Shown: positions 1-10,408, counted from the first letter of the stretch. The stretch is DNA of 64,000 nucleotides from Bosea sp. 29B (GCF_902506165.1 NZ_LR733817.1:124001-188000), one strand, 5' to 3'. Notes: generated by a model from the letters alone, not told the origin. Made by a program: numbers and translations.

Positions 1-112
1 ATCCGGCCCCCTATAGCGGAGAGCCGTTAACAACCGGTGAGATCAGTTCCTCAGAGTCACTCGGCCAAAAACGAGTGCAGGAATACCTGGGCTCTCTCGA
101 CCAGTCTTAGGA

Positions 113-757
113 TCAGCCGACCTTCCCGTATCCCGCGAATTTCGCCGAGACGCGCTCCATCTCGGCTTCGTCGAGGATCACCGGCTCAAGCCTCGACGCG
201 AGCAAATCGAGATACTCACCGGCGAGATTCTCGACCTCGGCGACGATGGTGTGCGCACCCGCCAGGCTCGCGCCCAGCGCGATCACGCCGTGATTAGCGA
301 GCAGCACCGCCTTGCGGCCGTCCAGCGCCCTGACCGCATTCTCCGCCAGCTCCGGCGAACCGAAGGTGGCGTACTCAGCGCAGCGCACATCAGAGCCGCC
401 GCAGAGCGCGATCATGTAGTGGAAGGCGGGGATGCCGCGCCGGGCGCAGGACAGCGCCGTGGCACGCGGCGAATGGGTGTGGACGATCGCCTGCGCATCC
501 GGTCGCGCCTTGTAGATCGCGACATGGAACGGCCATTCCGAGGACGGCTTGCGGCTACCGCTCAGGACCGTTCCGTCGAGGGCGAGATAAATCAGGTCCT
601 CTGGCATTGTCCGCGCATAGGGCAGCCCCGATGGCGTGATCAGGAACCCGTCGCCGAAGCGGGCCGAGACATTGCCGGATTTCGACGGGCAGAAGCCGGC
701 GCGGTCGATCGCCTGCGCGACCTCGACGATCTCCTGCCGCAACGCCGCTTCGGTCAT
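113..757 (-). CDS. Class II aldolase, probable 5-methylthioribulose-1-phosphate / deoxy-sugar-phosphate aldolase
   Basis: Zinc-dependent class II aldolase of 214 residues, close in length to FucA. Visible residues are SGNVSAR at 27-33 (phosphate binding), Glu74 as likely catalytic base, and zinc-ligand histidines His93, His95 and His156, matching the FucA spacing with an offset of one. It is the last gene of a minus-strand operon and overlaps mtnA by four bases. Because mtnP and mtnA make 5-methylthioribulose 1-phosphate, I infer that this enzyme splits it into dihydroxyacetone phosphate and 2-methylthioacetaldehyde, like Ald2 of the Rhodospirillum rubrum shunt. A fuculose-phosphate aldolase or an MtnB-type dehydratase is the alternative; the family cannot be split safely by eye. 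Confidence 0.8.
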   Translation of the reverse strand: MTEAALRQEIVEVAQAIDRAGFCPSKSGNVSARFGDGFLITPSGLPYARTMPEDLIYLALDGTVLSGSRKPSSEWPFHVAIYKARPDAQAIVHTHSPRATALSCARRGIPAFHYMIALCGGSDVRCAEYATFGSPELAENAVRALDGRKAVLLANHGVIALGASLAGAHTIVAEVENLAGEYLDLLASRLEPVILDEAEMERVSAKFAGYGKVG

Positions 758-1863
758 GCCGCCTGTCCCTGAGCAAGATCTGGAAAGAGCCGGCGCAGCC
801 CCTCGGCGCTGGCCGGTGCAATGCCACGTTCGGTGATCAAGCCGGTGACGAGCCGCGCCGGCGTCACGTCGAAAGCCGGATTACAGGCCGCGCTGCCCGG
901 CGCCGCAACCTGGAAGAAGCCGGTGCGGCCATCCTCGCTCTGGCCGAACAGATGCGTGACCTCGCGCTGGCTGCGCTCCTCGATCGGGATCTCCTTCGGC
1001 CCGTCATTGAGCGTCCAGTCGATCGTCGGCGAGGGCAGCGCCACATAGAACGGCACGCCATTGTCCTTCGCCGCCAGCGCCTTGAGATAGGTGCCGATCT
1101 TGTTTGCGACATCGCCGGTGGCGGTCGTCCGGTCGGTGCCGACGATCACCATGTCGACCTGGCCATGCTGCATCAGGTGGCCGCCGGCATTGTCGACGAT
1201 CACCGCATGCGGCACCCCATGGCTGCCGAGCTCATAGGCGGTCAGAGCCGCGCCCTGATTGCGCGGCCGGGTCTCGTCGACCCAGACATGGACGGGAATG
1301 CCGGCGTCATGCGCCAGATAGATCGGCGCCAGCGCCGTGCCCCAGTCGACGGTGGCGAGCCAGCCGGCATTGCAGTGGGTCAGGATATGGACCGGCGCGC
1401 CCGCCGGCTTCTTCGCCGCGATCTCACGGATCACGCCGAGCCCATGCTCGCCGATGGCGTGGCAGAGCGCGACGTCCTCGTCGCAGATCGCCCCCGCCTC
1501 GGCATAAGCCGCAGCGGCCCGCTCGGCTTGCGGCAGGTCGATCAGGCGCCGGCGCATCCGCGCCAGCGCCCAGTGCAGGTTGACCGCCGTCGGCCGGGTC
1601 GCGCCCAGCAGCGCAAGCGCCTTTTCCAACGCCGCATCGGAGGCATCGACCCGCAGTGCCAACGCGACGCCATAGGCCGCGGTCGCGCCGATGAGGGGCG
1701 CGCCGCGCACCGTCATGTGGCGGATCGCATGCGCGGCTTCTTCGGCAGTCGCCAGCCTCACCGTCTCGAAATGGAAGGGCAGCCGCGTCTGGTCGATGAC
1801 GACAACTCCCCAACCATCCTCGTCGAGCCAGATGGTGCGGTAATGGCGCCCGTGGATCTTCAT
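754..1863 (-). CDS. mtnA: S-methyl-5-thioribose-1-phosphate isomerase
   Basis: Converts 5-methylthioribose 1-phosphate to 5-methylthioribulose 1-phosphate in methylthioadenosine recycling. The protein has 369 residues, normal for MtnA. The catalytic cysteine lies in THCNAG (162-167) and the catalytic aspartate in GTDR (242-245, Asp244), followed by the family signature DVANKIGTY (251-259). The N-terminal [15 protein letters not shown] segment is also typical and separates it from eIF2B-like relatives. It starts four bases after the apt stop and its stop overlaps the aldolase start, so the three are almost certainly co-transcribed and translationally coupled. Confidence 0.95.
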   Translation of the reverse strand: MKIHGRHYRTIWLDEDGWGVVVIDQTRLPFHFETVRLATAEEAAHAIRHMTVRGAPLIGATAAYGVALALRVDASDAALEKALALLGATRPTAVNLHWALARMRRRLIDLPQAERAAAAYAEAGAICDEDVALCHAIGEHGLGVIREIAAKKPAGAPVHILTHCNAGWLATVDWGTALAPIYLAHDAGIPVHVWVDETRPRNQGAALTAYELGSHGVPHAVIVDNAGGHLMQHGQVDMVIVGTDRTTATGDVANKIGTYLKALAAKDNGVPFYVALPSPTIDWTLNDGPKEIPIEERSQREVTHLFGQSEDGRTGFFQVAAPGSAACNPAFDVTPARLVTGLITERGIAPASAEGLRRLFPDLAQGQAA

Positions 1864-1867
1864 AGCC

Positions 1868-2425
1868 TCAATGCCCCGCGAAGGAGACCAGCGTGCGCAC
1901 CGGCACGCCGAGCCGCCTGATCTTGTCGGCGCCGCCGAGATCCGGCAGGTCGATGATGAAGCAGGCGGCGACGACCTCGGCCCCGAGCGAGGAGAGCAGC
2001 TTCACTGCTGCCTCCGCCGTGCCGCCGGTCGCGACGAGGTCGTCGACCAGGAGGATGCGCTCGCCGCGCGAGACCGCATCCTTGTGCACCTCGATCTCGT
2101 CGGCGCCGTATTCAAGCGAATAGGGCATGCCGACCGTCTCATGCGGCAGCTTGCCCTTCTTGCGCACCGGCACGAAGCCGGCCGAGAGCTGATGCGCCAC
2201 GGCGCCGCCGAGGATGAAGCCGCGGGCCTCGATGCCGGCGATCTTGGCGATCTTCAGGCCAGCGAAGGGCTGCACCAGCTCGTCGACCGCCCGGCGGAAG
2301 GCGCGGGCATCGCCGAGCAGTGTGGTGATGTCGCGGAACTGGATTCCCGGTGCCGGATAATCGGGGATCGTCCGGATCGCATTCTTCAGATCGTCGAGCG
2401 CGCTGCGGTCCATGACAAAGTCCAT
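1868..2425 (-). CDS. apt: Adenine phosphoribosyltransferase
   Basis: Makes AMP from adenine and PRPP in the cytosol. The 185-residue protein carries the PRPP loop [12 protein letters not shown] (about 126-137) and the APT signatures [16 protein letters not shown] (22-37) and IEARGFILG (65-73). It sits between mtnP and mtnA, which fits recapture of the adenine released when MtnP splits methylthioadenosine. The start MDFVMDRSA is used here; Met5 (2413) is an equally possible start. The gap to mtnA is four bases and the gap to mtnP is 57 bases. Confidence 0.95.
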   Translation of the reverse strand: MDFVMDRSALDDLKNAIRTIPDYPAPGIQFRDITTLLGDARAFRRAVDELVQPFAGLKIAKIAGIEARGFILGGAVAHQLSAGFVPVRKKGKLPHETVGMPYSLEYGADEIEVHKDAVSRGERILLVDDLVATGGTAEAAVKLLSSLGAEVVAACFIIDLPDLGGADKIRRLGVPVRTLVSFAGH

Positions 2426-2482
2426 CGGCTGGGGCGGCTCCTCTTAACCCGAGGTGGCCGTTCCGGGAAAGCCGGCGCAGCG

Positions 2483-3364
2483 TCAGCCCTGCGCCTTCAG
2501 CACGCGCCCGGCCACCGCATCGAGCTTGGCCACGAGCCTGGGATCGCGATGCTCCGGCGCCGTGACGATGGCGAAGTCCAGCGCGTTGTGCGAGCCGGCC
2601 GGGCAGGCCTCGCGCTCGCGCGGGAAATCGGCGGCGAGCCGCGCCACCAGCCGACGTGCCTTGTCGGCATTCGCGTGCAGCACGGCGATCACGGAGGCGA
2701 CGTCGACCGCGCCATGCTCCTCGTGCCAGCAATCATAGTCGGTCACCATCGCGACGGTGGCATAGGTGATCTCGGCCTCTCGGGCGAGCTTGGCTTCCGG
2801 CATCGCCGTCATGCCGATCAGGTCGTAGCCGAGGCCCTTATAGGTCAGCGATTCCGCCAATGTCGAGAATTGCGGGCCTTCCATGGTGACGAGCGTGCCG
2901 CCCCGCATGAAAGGCAGATCCTCCGCCGTCGCCGCAGCGACGATCCGCTCCTGCAAGGCCGGGCCGACCGGATGCGCCACCGAGACATGGGCGACGCAGC
3001 CCTTGCCGAAGAAGGAGCTGGCACGACCGGCCGTGCGATCGACGAACTGGTCGACCAGCACGAACAGCCCGGGATAGAGCTCCGCCTTGTAGGAGCCGCA
3101 GGCCGAGAGCGAGACGAGGTCGGTCACCCCTGCCCGCTTCAGCACGTCGATATTGGCGCGGTAGTTGATCTCCGAGGGAGGGATCGCATGGCCGCGGCCA
3201 TGGCGCGGCAGGAAGACGATCTTCGTCTCTCCCATCCGCCCGATCCTGAGCACGTCGGACGGCTCGCCCCACGGGCTCTCGATCCGCTCCTCGCGCAGAT
3301 CGGTCAGGCCCGGCAAGTCGTAGATGCCGGAGCCGCCGATGATGCCCAGAACCGCTTCAGCCAT
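2483..3364 (-). CDS. mtnP: S-methyl-5'-thioadenosine phosphorylase
   Basis: Phosphorolyses methylthioadenosine to adenine and 5-methylthioribose 1-phosphate. The 293-residue protein has the phosphate-binding GIIGGSGIYDL (7-17), PRHGRGH, the SACGS stretch and VTMEGPQFST of the MTAP/PNP family. GMTAMPEAKLAREAE and TDYDCW are the MTAP-type nucleoside-site motifs. It is the first gene of the operon mtnP-apt-mtnA-aldolase. The sequence upstream (3365-3553) is shared with the terminator of petABC and must hold the operon promoter. Confidence 0.95.
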   Translation of the reverse strand: MAEAVLGIIGGSGIYDLPGLTDLREERIESPWGEPSDVLRIGRMGETKIVFLPRHGRGHAIPPSEINYRANIDVLKRAGVTDLVSLSACGSYKAELYPGLFVLVDQFVDRTAGRASSFFGKGCVAHVSVAHPVGPALQERIVAAATAEDLPFMRGGTLVTMEGPQFSTLAESLTYKGLGYDLIGMTAMPEAKLAREAEITYATVAMVTDYDCWHEEHGAVDVASVIAVLHANADKARRLVARLAADFPREREACPAGSHNALDFAIVTAPEHRDPRLVAKLDAVAGRVLKAQG

Positions 3365-3511
3365 GTCGGGTCTCCGATGATTGCCGGATAAGGATCGAGA
3401 TTCGTGACAGCCGTAACACGGCGCCGCTTCTCGCTGGATAGCTGGTCGTCATTCCCGGGTGTCGCAGAGCAGCGAGCTCGGAACAGCGGAAGAGGTCCCG
3501 CCCACAAACAA

Positions 3512-3537
3512 AAAGGGCCCCGTCACCGGGGCCCTTT
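3512..3537 (-). terminator. Rho-independent terminator of petABC
   Basis: A perfect stem (GGGCCCCG at 3515-3522, CGGGGCCC at 3527-3534, four-base loop) lengthened by three A-T pairs. On the minus strand it is followed by a T-rich run. It begins 17 bases after the cytochrome c1 stop, so it ends petABC transcription before mtnP. Confidence 0.85.
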
Positions 3538-3553
3538 CGAACTCAGATCTCGC

Positions 3554-4432
3554 TCAGTGCGCCGAGGCGTGGTCGGGCAGGCGCGACCAGATCTTCTTCT
3601 TGGTAAAGTAGAGCAGGCCGGCGAAGAGCGCGAGGAAGATCATCACCTGGAAGCCCATGCGCTTGCGCGCTTCGAGATGCGGCTCCGCCATCCAGACCAT
3701 GAAGGCGGCGACGTCCTTGGAGTACTGCTCGACCGTCTCCGGCACCGGTGACTTGCCGTCCGCACCCTTCGGGTATTCGACCTGGCCGTCGCTCAGCGGC
3801 TTCGGCATCGCAATCAGGTGGCCGGGCATGTAGTTGTTATAGTTCTGCCCCGGCAGCAGCTTCACATCAGCCGGCGGCTCGGCATAGCCGGTCAGGAGCG
3901 CGACGATGTAGTCCGGCCCCTGCTCCTGATACTGGGTGAAGATGTCGAAGATGAAGGTGGGGAAGCCGCGCGTATAGGTGCGCGCCTTGGCGAGCATGTC
4001 GATCGGCGGCGGATAGGCGCCGCCATTGGCCGCGCGGGCCGCCTGCTCGTTCGCGAACGGCGCCGGGAAGGCGTCGGCCGCACGGCCGGGGCGCTCGAAC
4101 ATCTCGCCCGTATCGTTCGGGCCATCCTTGATGTTCGTATAGCTCGCGGCGAGTGCTGCGACCTGCGACGGCGTGAAGCCCGGGCCGCCCGGCTGCGCCA
4201 GGTTGCGGAACCGGATCAGGCTCATCGCGTGGCAGTTGGCGCAGACTTCCTTGGCGACCTTGAAGCCGCGCTGCAGCTGCGCCTGGTCGAACTTGCCGAA
4301 CGGACCGGCGAACGACCAGCGCTGCGCCGCCGGCTTCGGGCCGCCTTCGGCGGCCAGGACCGGCGAGGCGGCAGCGATGGCAAGGCCAGTGACGAGACCG
4401 GCGAGCGACAGGCGGAGGGACATCTTGCTCAT
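3554..4432 (-). CDS. petC: Cytochrome c1 of the bc1 complex
   Basis: Membrane-anchored c-type cytochrome that takes electrons from the Rieske protein and passes them to soluble or membrane cytochrome c. The 292-residue product has a Sec signal peptide (about 1-27, cleaved near VLA-AEG), the heme-binding CANCH at 64-68, the candidate methionine ligand in the NNYMPGHLIAMP region, and a C-terminal anchor helix. It starts eight bases after the petB stop. In some relatives, such as Bradyrhizobium fbcH, cytochromes b and c1 are one fused polypeptide; here petB has its own stop codon and petC its own signal peptide. Confidence 0.95.
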   Translation of the reverse strand: MSKMSLRLSLAGLVTGLAIAAASPVLAAEGGPKPAAQRWSFAGPFGKFDQAQLQRGFKVAKEVCANCHAMSLIRFRNLAQPGGPGFTPSQVAALAASYTNIKDGPNDTGEMFERPGRAADAFPAPFANEQAARAANGGAYPPPIDMLAKARTYTRGFPTFIFDIFTQYQEQGPDYIVALLTGYAEPPADVKLLPGQNYNNYMPGHLIAMPKPLSDGQVEYPKGADGKSPVPETVEQYSKDVAAFMVWMAEPHLEARKRMGFQVMIFLALFAGLLYFTKKKIWSRLPDHASAH

Positions 4433-4440
4433 GGTCTCGT

Positions 4441-5712
4441 TCAGCCCTTGGCCTGCGGTGCCGAGGCGGTGGCGTGGCCGAGGCGTGCGCCCGAGCCGCC
4501 GAGCACCGAGTCGGCGATGGAGGTCGGCAGCGGGGCCGGCCGTTCGAAGATGCCGATCAGCGCCAGCGCCACGAAGAAGCCGAAATACAGCACCGTCAGG
4601 ATGCGCGAGATCGTGACATAGGGCTCGTCGGCCGGCATGGCGCCGAGATAGCCGAGGCCGATGCAGACCAGCACGAACATCCAGAAGAACTGGCGCGCGA
4701 TCGGCCGGTAGGTCATCGACTTGACCTTGGAGGTGTCGATCCAGGGCAGGAAGGCGAGGATCACGATCGCGCCGCCCATGGCGAGCACGCCACCGAGCTT
4801 GTCGGGAATGGCGCGCAGGATCGCGTAGAACGGCAGGAAGTACCATTCCGGCACGATGTGGGCAGGCGTCGAAGCCGGATTGGCCGGGATGTAGTTGTCG
4901 GCGTGGCCCATGAAGTTCGGCTGATAGAAGACGAACCAGGCGAAGACCAGCATGAAGCAGACCATGCCGAACAGGTCCTTGATGGTCGCATAGGGCGTGA
5001 AGGGAACGGTGTCCTTCTTGACGTCCTTGACCTCGACGCCGGTCGGGTTGTTCTGGCCGACATGGTGCAGCGCCCAGATGTGCAGGCCGACGACGCCGGC
5101 GATCATGAAGGGCAGCAGGAAGTGCAGCGAGAAGAAGCGGTTCAGCGTCGGGTTGTCGACCGAGTAGCCGCCCCACAGGAAGGTGACGATCGTCTCGCCG
5201 ATCACCGGCAGCGCCGAGAACAGGTTGGTGATGACGGTCGCGCCCCAGAAGGACATCTGGCCCCAGGGCAGCACGTAGCCCATGAAGGCCGTGGCCATCA
5301 TCAGCAGGAAGATGATGACGCCGAGGATCCAGAGCACCTCGCGCGGCGCCTTGTACGAACCGTAGTACAGGCCGCGGAAGATGTGGATGTAGACCGCCAC
5401 GAAGAACATCGAGGCGCCGTTGGAGTGCAGGTAGCGCAGCAGCCAGCCGAAATTCACGTCGCGCATGATGTGCTCGACGGAGTTGAACGCCATGGTCGCG
5501 TTCGGCGTGTAGTGCATCGCCAGGATCACGCCGGTGATGATCTGCGCCACCAGCATGAAGGCGAGGATGCCGCCGAAGGTCCACAGCAGGTTGAGGTTGC
5601 GCGGCACCGGATAGGAAACCGCGGAATCGTGCATCAGCCGCACGATCGGCAGCCGCGCATCGAGCCAGCGCTCGATCCCGGTCTTCGGTTGGTAGGTGCT
5701 GTGACCGCTCAT
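4441..5712 (-). CDS. petB: Cytochrome b of the bc1 complex
   Basis: Core membrane subunit of ubiquinol-cytochrome c reductase, 423 residues from the chosen start MSGHST. It has the usual hydrophobic helices, heme-ligand histidine regions ([33 protein letters not shown]) and the Qo-site PEWYFLPFY motif. A start seven codons upstream (5733) is possible, but the GAGG six bases before ATG 5712 and the alignment of MSGHS with relatives favour the shorter form. It is the middle gene of petABC. Confidence 0.95.
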   Translation of the reverse strand: MSGHSTYQPKTGIERWLDARLPIVRLMHDSAVSYPVPRNLNLLWTFGGILAFMLVAQIITGVILAMHYTPNATMAFNSVEHIMRDVNFGWLLRYLHSNGASMFFVAVYIHIFRGLYYGSYKAPREVLWILGVIIFLLMMATAFMGYVLPWGQMSFWGATVITNLFSALPVIGETIVTFLWGGYSVDNPTLNRFFSLHFLLPFMIAGVVGLHIWALHHVGQNNPTGVEVKDVKKDTVPFTPYATIKDLFGMVCFMLVFAWFVFYQPNFMGHADNYIPANPASTPAHIVPEWYFLPFYAILRAIPDKLGGVLAMGGAIVILAFLPWIDTSKVKSMTYRPIARQFFWMFVLVCIGLGYLGAMPADEPYVTISRILTVLYFGFFVALALIGIFERPAPLPTSIADSVLGGSGARLGHATASAPQAKG

Positions 5713-5766
5713 GCTCGCCTCAAGCTCTCTCAAATCCGCTCGATGCCGTCCTCGCCTTCAGGAGGC

Positions 5767-6318
5767 TCAGCCGATCTTGATCTTGGTGTCCGCGGTGAAC
5801 GCGTAGGGCGGCACCGGCAGGTTCAGCGGCGCGGGACCCTTGCGGATGCGGCCGGAGGAATCGTAGTGCGAGCCGTGGCAGGGGCAGAACCAGCCGTCGA
5901 ACTCGCCCTTGGGCTCGCCGGAGGCGGTGCCCAGCGGCACGCAGCCGAGATGGGTGCAATTGCCGTAGACGATGAGATAGCGCTCGTGGCCCGCCTTGGT
6001 GCGCTGCTCGTCGGTCTGCGGATCGCGCAGCGTCGCGACATCGACGGCCTTGGCCTCGTCGATCTCCTTCTTGGTGCGGTTGCGCACGAAGATCAGCTTG
6101 CCGCGCCAGAACAGCTTGATCGCCTGGCCTTCCGCGATCGGGGCGAGGTCGAGATCGATCGGCGCGCCGGCAGCGACGACCTGCGCGTCGGGAGCCAGCT
6201 GCCCGAGCAGGGGCACGACCACGGCGGCGGTGCCGACGGCAGCGAAAGCGCCGGTCGTCAGCATCAGGAAATCGCGGCGGGTGGGTTCGGTGCCAGTCGT
6301 ATCGGTCGCGTGCGCCAC
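5767..6318 (-). CDS. petA: Rieske iron-sulfur subunit of the bc1 complex
   Basis: Carries the 2Fe-2S cluster that accepts electrons from ubiquinol. The 183-residue protein has a Tat-type N terminus (TRRDFL at 13-18) merging into one membrane anchor, then the cluster boxes CTHLGC (121-126) and CPCHGS (145-150). It is the first gene of petABC, and the gap to petB is about 54 bases. The upstream gap (6319-6508) should hold the operon promoter; I see no clear consensus box there. Confidence 0.96.
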   Translation of the reverse strand: MAHATDTTGTEPTRRDFLMLTTGAFAAVGTAAVVVPLLGQLAPDAQVVAAGAPIDLDLAPIAEGQAIKLFWRGKLIFVRNRTKKEIDEAKAVDVATLRDPQTDEQRTKAGHERYLIVYGNCTHLGCVPLGTASGEPKGEFDGWFCPCHGSHYDSSGRIRKGPAPLNLPVPPYAFTADTKIKIG

Positions 6319-6508
6319 GATCCAGTTCCCTGCTCGGCGGCCGGCCTGGCCGGCTGAAACAAATCAAGCGCCCCACAGGGACGCGGGCACACAGCCGCCT
6401 TGCGGCGGCGCGTCGCCTGCCGCGCTCTTTGGCATGCAGTTTTGACGAAGTCTACTGTCGCGCGTGCCGCAGCCCACTGCATCGCAGCAATGCCGCCGTG
6501 CAGTTTAC

Positions 6509-8374
6509 TCAGGCCGGAATCCGCTCGCTGTCGGCCAATGCGAGGAAGCCGCCGGACTGCCGGGCCCATAGGCGGGCATAGAGCCCGCCGCGCCGCACCA
6601 GCTCGTCATGGCTGCCCATGTCGACGATCCGGCCCTTGTCGAGCACGATCAGCCGATCGAGCGCAGCAATGGTCGAAAGCCGGTGCGCGATCGCGATCAC
6701 AGTCTTTCCTTCCATCAATGTGGAAAGCTGCGCCTGGATTTCGGCCTCGACCTCGGAGTCGAGCGCCGACGTTGCTTCGTCCAATATCAGAATCGGTGCG
6801 TCCTTGAGCAGCACGCGGGCGATCGCGATGCGCTGGCGCTGGCCACCGGAGAGCTTCACGCCGCGCTCGCCGACACGCGAATCGAAACCCTGGCGCCCGT
6901 CCTGGTCGGAAAGGCCGAGAACGAAGTCGTGCGCCGCCGCCCGCTTGGCCGCCGCCGCGATCTCGTCCTGCGTCGCGCCGGTCCGGCCATAGGCAATGTT
7001 GTCGCCGATCGAGCGGTGCAGCAGCGAATTGTCCTGCGTCACCATGCCGATCTGGCTGCGCAGCGATTCCTGCGTGACATGGGCGATGTCCTGCCCGTCG
7101 ACCAGGATGCGGCCCGAATCGAGCGGGTAGAGCCGCAGCAGCAGGTTGACCAGCGTCGACTTGCCGGCCCCGGAGGGACCAACCAGCCCGATTTTCTCGC
7201 CCGGCCTGATCTCGAGGTCGAGATTCTCGAACAGCCCCTGCGGCTTGCCGTAATTGAAGCGGATATGCTCGAAGCGCACCCCGCCCTGCGCCACCTGGAG
7301 CGGCACCGCGTCCGGTGCATCCGGCAGGTCGTGCGGCTTGGCGATCGTCTCCATGCTCTCCTGCACCGAGCCGATATTCTCGAAGATGCCGCGCACCAGA
7401 TGGATCAGCCAGCCTGACATCTGGACCAGGCGCAGCACCAGGCCGATCGAGGCTGCGACCGCGCCCGGCGTCATCTCGCCCTGGCTCCACAGATGCAGGC
7501 AGAGCCAGGCCGTCGCCACGACCAGCAGGCTGTTCATCGTCTGCAGGATGACGCTGACGCCGGTGATCAGCCGCGACAGGTTGAGGAAGGAGGCGTTCCA
7601 GCGCGTCAACGAGTCGCGCACGGCCGAGCGCTCGGCATCGGCACGGGCGAAGAGCTTCACCGTCAGGATGTTCGTATAGGAATCGACGATGCGCCCGGTC
7701 GTGCTCGAGCGACCGAGCGAGTTTGCCTCCGAGCGCTTCTTGGCCCGCGGCACGAAATAGATCAGCAGCGCGACATAGGCCGCCAGCCAGACGATCACCG
7801 GCATGGCGAGCCAGAGGCTGGTCGAGCCGAAGAAGCCGATCGCGACCGAGGCGAAGATCAGCGCGTACCAGAGATCGTCGATGACCTCGATCGTCGCGCC
7901 GCGAATCGCCTGCCCGGCCTGGATCACCCGCGACGAGAGCCGGCCGGCGAAATCGTTCTGGAAATAGGAGAGCGCGTGGCCGAGCGTGTAGACATGGTTG
8001 CGCCAGCGGATCTGGTTGGTGATCTGCGGCACCACCACCTGGTCGACGATGGCGTGGTTGGCGAAATAGACCAGCGGCCGCGCCACGGTCACCACGAGCG
8101 CCGCGCCGATCAGCAGCCAGCCATGCTCGCTGAAGACCTGTTCCGGCGAGTTCTTGGTCAAAAGGTCGACGAACCAGCCGACCATCAGGTACATCGCCGC
8201 CTCGATGCCGGAGAAGCCGAGGCCCGTGAGCATGATCAGGGCCATCCAGCCCTTCACGCCCTTGATGTGGTGCCACATGAAGCGGAACACGCCGGTCGGC
8301 GGCGTCTGCCGCTCGTCGAAGGGCGCGAAGACGTCGATGCGGCTTTCAAGGAAACGGAAGAGCGGGGCGAACAT
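6509..8374 (-). CDS. ABC exporter, fused permease and ATPase (MsbA/MdlB-like)
   Basis: Half-transporter of 621 residues: an N-terminal type-1 exporter membrane domain (about 1-340) and a C-terminal nucleotide-binding domain. The NBD shows Walker A GPSGAGKST, signature LSGGQRQRIAIARV, Walker B ILILDEATSALDSE and the H-loop AHRLST, all intact. It should work as a homodimer at the inner membrane, exporting a lipid, peptide or drug-like molecule; the substrate cannot be read from the sequence. It is single and divergent from trmL, with a 122-base shared upstream region. Confidence 0.9.
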   Translation of the reverse strand: MFAPLFRFLESRIDVFAPFDERQTPPTGVFRFMWHHIKGVKGWMALIMLTGLGFSGIEAAMYLMVGWFVDLLTKNSPEQVFSEHGWLLIGAALVVTVARPLVYFANHAIVDQVVVPQITNQIRWRNHVYTLGHALSYFQNDFAGRLSSRVIQAGQAIRGATIEVIDDLWYALIFASVAIGFFGSTSLWLAMPVIVWLAAYVALLIYFVPRAKKRSEANSLGRSSTTGRIVDSYTNILTVKLFARADAERSAVRDSLTRWNASFLNLSRLITGVSVILQTMNSLLVVATAWLCLHLWSQGEMTPGAVAASIGLVLRLVQMSGWLIHLVRGIFENIGSVQESMETIAKPHDLPDAPDAVPLQVAQGGVRFEHIRFNYGKPQGLFENLDLEIRPGEKIGLVGPSGAGKSTLVNLLLRLYPLDSGRILVDGQDIAHVTQESLRSQIGMVTQDNSLLHRSIGDNIAYGRTGATQDEIAAAAKRAAAHDFVLGLSDQDGRQGFDSRVGERGVKLSGGQRQRIAIARVLLKDAPILILDEATSALDSEVEAEIQAQLSTLMEGKTVIAIAHRLSTIAALDRLIVLDKGRIVDMGSHDELVRRGGLYARLWARQSGGFLALADSERIPA

Positions 8375-8496
8375 GGAGTTGGGAACGCCCTCCTCGGGCA
8401 GCTGGCGATGACGACGCTTCGTTATATGGGTCCACTGCCAAATGAAGGCCAGAGCATGACCGAGCTGGCGCTTGACGTGTGCCTTGCGTCGGCAGC

Positions 8497-8982
8497 ATGA
8501 CGCCCGCCATGCTGCGCCTCGCCCTCTACCAGCCCGACATCCCGCAGAACGCCGGCACCATGATCCGCCTGGCCGCCTGCCTCGGTATCGCCGTCGACAT
8601 CGTCGAGCCGGCTGCCTTCGACGTCTCCGATCGCAATTTCCGCCGTTCCGGCATGGACTATATCGAGCGGGCGGCGGTGACGCGCCATGATTCCTTCCGC
8701 ACCTTCGAGGCCTGGCGGCGCGAGGCCGGCCATCGCCTCGTCCTGGCCGAGACCGACGGCGCCTGCGCCCATACCGACTTCACCTTCCAGCCCGGCGACA
8801 TCGTCATGGTCGGCCGTGAATCCGCTGGCGTTCCGCCAGAGGTCTATGCTGCGGCAGAGGAAACCGTGCACATCCCGATGCGCCACGATTTGCGCTCGCT
8901 CAATGTCGCCATGGCCGCGGCGATGGTAGTGGGCGAGGCGCTGCGTCAGCTGCGTGCCTATCCCGCGCCGGCCGACGCCTGA
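8497..8982 (+). CDS. trmL: tRNA (cytidine/uridine-34-2'-O)-methyltransferase
   Basis: SPOUT-fold enzyme that 2'-O-methylates the wobble base of leucine tRNAs. The product is about 161 residues, the normal TrmL length. [13 protein letters not shown] at the N terminus, GRESAGVP in the middle and [17 protein letters not shown] at the C-terminal knot are the family's SAM-binding motifs. Family members begin close to MLRLALY, so ATG 8509 is an alternative start; a GTG at 8479 is less likely. No strong ribosome site precedes any of them. It lies 14 bases before hemF. Confidence 0.92.
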   Translation: MTPAMLRLALYQPDIPQNAGTMIRLAACLGIAVDIVEPAAFDVSDRNFRRSGMDYIERAAVTRHDSFRTFEAWRREAGHRLVLAETDGACAHTDFTFQPGDIVMVGRESAGVPPEVYAAAEETVHIPMRHDLRSLNVAMAAAMVVGEALRQLRAYPAPADA

Positions 8983-8996
8983 CGAAGAGACCACAT

Positions 8997-9920
8997 ATGA
9001 CCGCACAAGCCACGCAACCCGCAGCCGTCGATCCCGCTGTCGTCGAAGCCCTGAAGCCGCGCGCCAGCGCCTGGTTCGAGAGCCTGCGCGATCGCATCTG
9101 CGCCGCCTTCGAGCAGATCGAGGATGAGGCCGCCGGGCCCTTCCCCCCTGAGACCGACAAGCCCGGCCGCTTCGTCCGCACGCCCTGGCAGCGCAGCAAT
9201 CATGACGGCGCGCCGGGCGGCGGCGGCGTGATGGCACTGATGTCCGGCCGCGTCTTCGAGAAGGTCGGTGTCCACGTCTCGACCGTGCATGGCAGCTTCG
9301 CCCCGGAATTCGCCGCCCAGATTCCGGGCGCGGCGGAAGACCCACGCTTCCACGCCACCGGCATTTCGCTGATCGCCCATCCCTGGAACCCGCACGCGCC
9401 AACCGTGCACATGAACACCCGCTTCGTCGTGACGACCAAGCCCTGGTTCGGCGGCGGCGCCGACCTGACCCCGGTGCTCGACAACAGGCGCAGCCAGGAC
9501 GATCCGGATGCGCGCGCCTTCCACGCCGCGATGCGGACACCCTGCGAGGCCCATGCCGGCGTCGCCGACTATGATCGCTTCAAGGCTTGGTGCGACGAGT
9601 ACTTTCACCTGAAGCACCGCGACGAGCCGCGCGGCATCGGCGGCATCTTCTACGACTATGTCTGGACTGGCGATCCGGAGGCCGATCTCGCCTTCACCAG
9701 GGCGGTGGGCGAGGCCTTCCTCGACATCTATCCGCGCATCCTGCGCGGCAATCTGGCGACGCCCTGGAGCGAGGCCGAGCGCCATGAGCAGCAGGTCCGC
9801 CGCGGCCGCTATGTCGAGTTCAACCTGCTCTATGACCGCGGCACGATCTTCGGCCTGAAGACCGGCGGCAACGTCGCCTCGATCCTGTCCTCGATGCCGC
9901 CGACGGTCCGCTGGCCGTGA
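8997..9920 (+). CDS. hemF: Oxygen-dependent coproporphyrinogen III oxidase
   Basis: Decarboxylates coproporphyrinogen III to protoporphyrinogen IX with O2, a late heme step. The 307-residue protein contains the signatures [18 protein letters not shown] and the [11 protein letters not shown]...[10 protein letters not shown] segment. Length is standard. It follows trmL by 14 bases and overlaps the GNAT start, so the three may be transcribed together although their roles are unrelated. Confidence 0.95.
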   Translation: MTAQATQPAAVDPAVVEALKPRASAWFESLRDRICAAFEQIEDEAAGPFPPETDKPGRFVRTPWQRSNHDGAPGGGGVMALMSGRVFEKVGVHVSTVHGSFAPEFAAQIPGAAEDPRFHATGISLIAHPWNPHAPTVHMNTRFVVTTKPWFGGGADLTPVLDNRRSQDDPDARAFHAAMRTPCEAHAGVADYDRFKAWCDEYFHLKHRDEPRGIGGIFYDYVWTGDPEADLAFTRAVGEAFLDIYPRILRGNLATPWSEAERHEQQVRRGRYVEFNLLYDRGTIFGLKTGGNVASILSSMPPTVRWP

Positions 9921-10381
9921 GGCCATGGGTCCGCATGCGGCGCGACCTGGCGATCCCTGTCCCGGCGCCGGTCTGGCCTGCGGGATATCGCCTCGTCCCG
10001 TTTGCGATCACCGACTTGCCTGCGATTCATGACCTGATGGCCACTGGCTACAACCTCGGCGGCGGGCGCGTCCCTCCGTTCGAGGACTGGCGGGCTGCCC
10101 TTCTGGCCGACAGCGGGTTCGATCCGGCATTCGTCTTCGTCGCCCAGGACGCCAGGGGCACCGTCGTCGCGATCTGCCTGTGCTGGAGCTCGGCCTTCAT
10201 CAAGGACCTGGTGGTCCACCCCTCAGCGCGGCGGCTGGGTCTCGGGGAGGCTCTCCTGCGACAGGCCTTCCTCACCTTCGCCGCCCGCGGCGCCGATGCC
10301 GTCGATCTCAAGGTCGAGATCGACAATCCGACTGGTGCAAGGCGGCTTTACGAGCGTGTGGGGATGAGAGAGGTCGCCTGA
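9917..10381 (+). CDS. GNAT family N-acetyltransferase
   Basis: A 154-residue protein of the GCN5-related fold. The acetyl-CoA binding strand-loop is visible as [16 protein letters not shown], and the C-terminal [18 protein letters not shown] is the usual GNAT tail. The GTG start overlaps the hemF stop (GTGA); ATG 9935 would give a slightly shorter protein. Substrate unknown. Confidence 0.85.
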   Translation: MRPWVRMRRDLAIPVPAPVWPAGYRLVPFAITDLPAIHDLMATGYNLGGGRVPPFEDWRAALLADSGFDPAFVFVAQDARGTVVAICLCWSSAFIKDLVVHPSARRLGLGEALLRQAFLTFAARGADAVDLKVEIDNPTGARRLYERVGMREVA

Positions 10382-10408
10382 GCGCAGAGCTGTTCGCCGA
10401 CCTGCCGG

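Noticed and set aside
4474..6357. Long plus-strand frame antisense to petB and petA
   Set aside because: The petABC proteins are unmistakable; the antisense product is a charged low-complexity chain.
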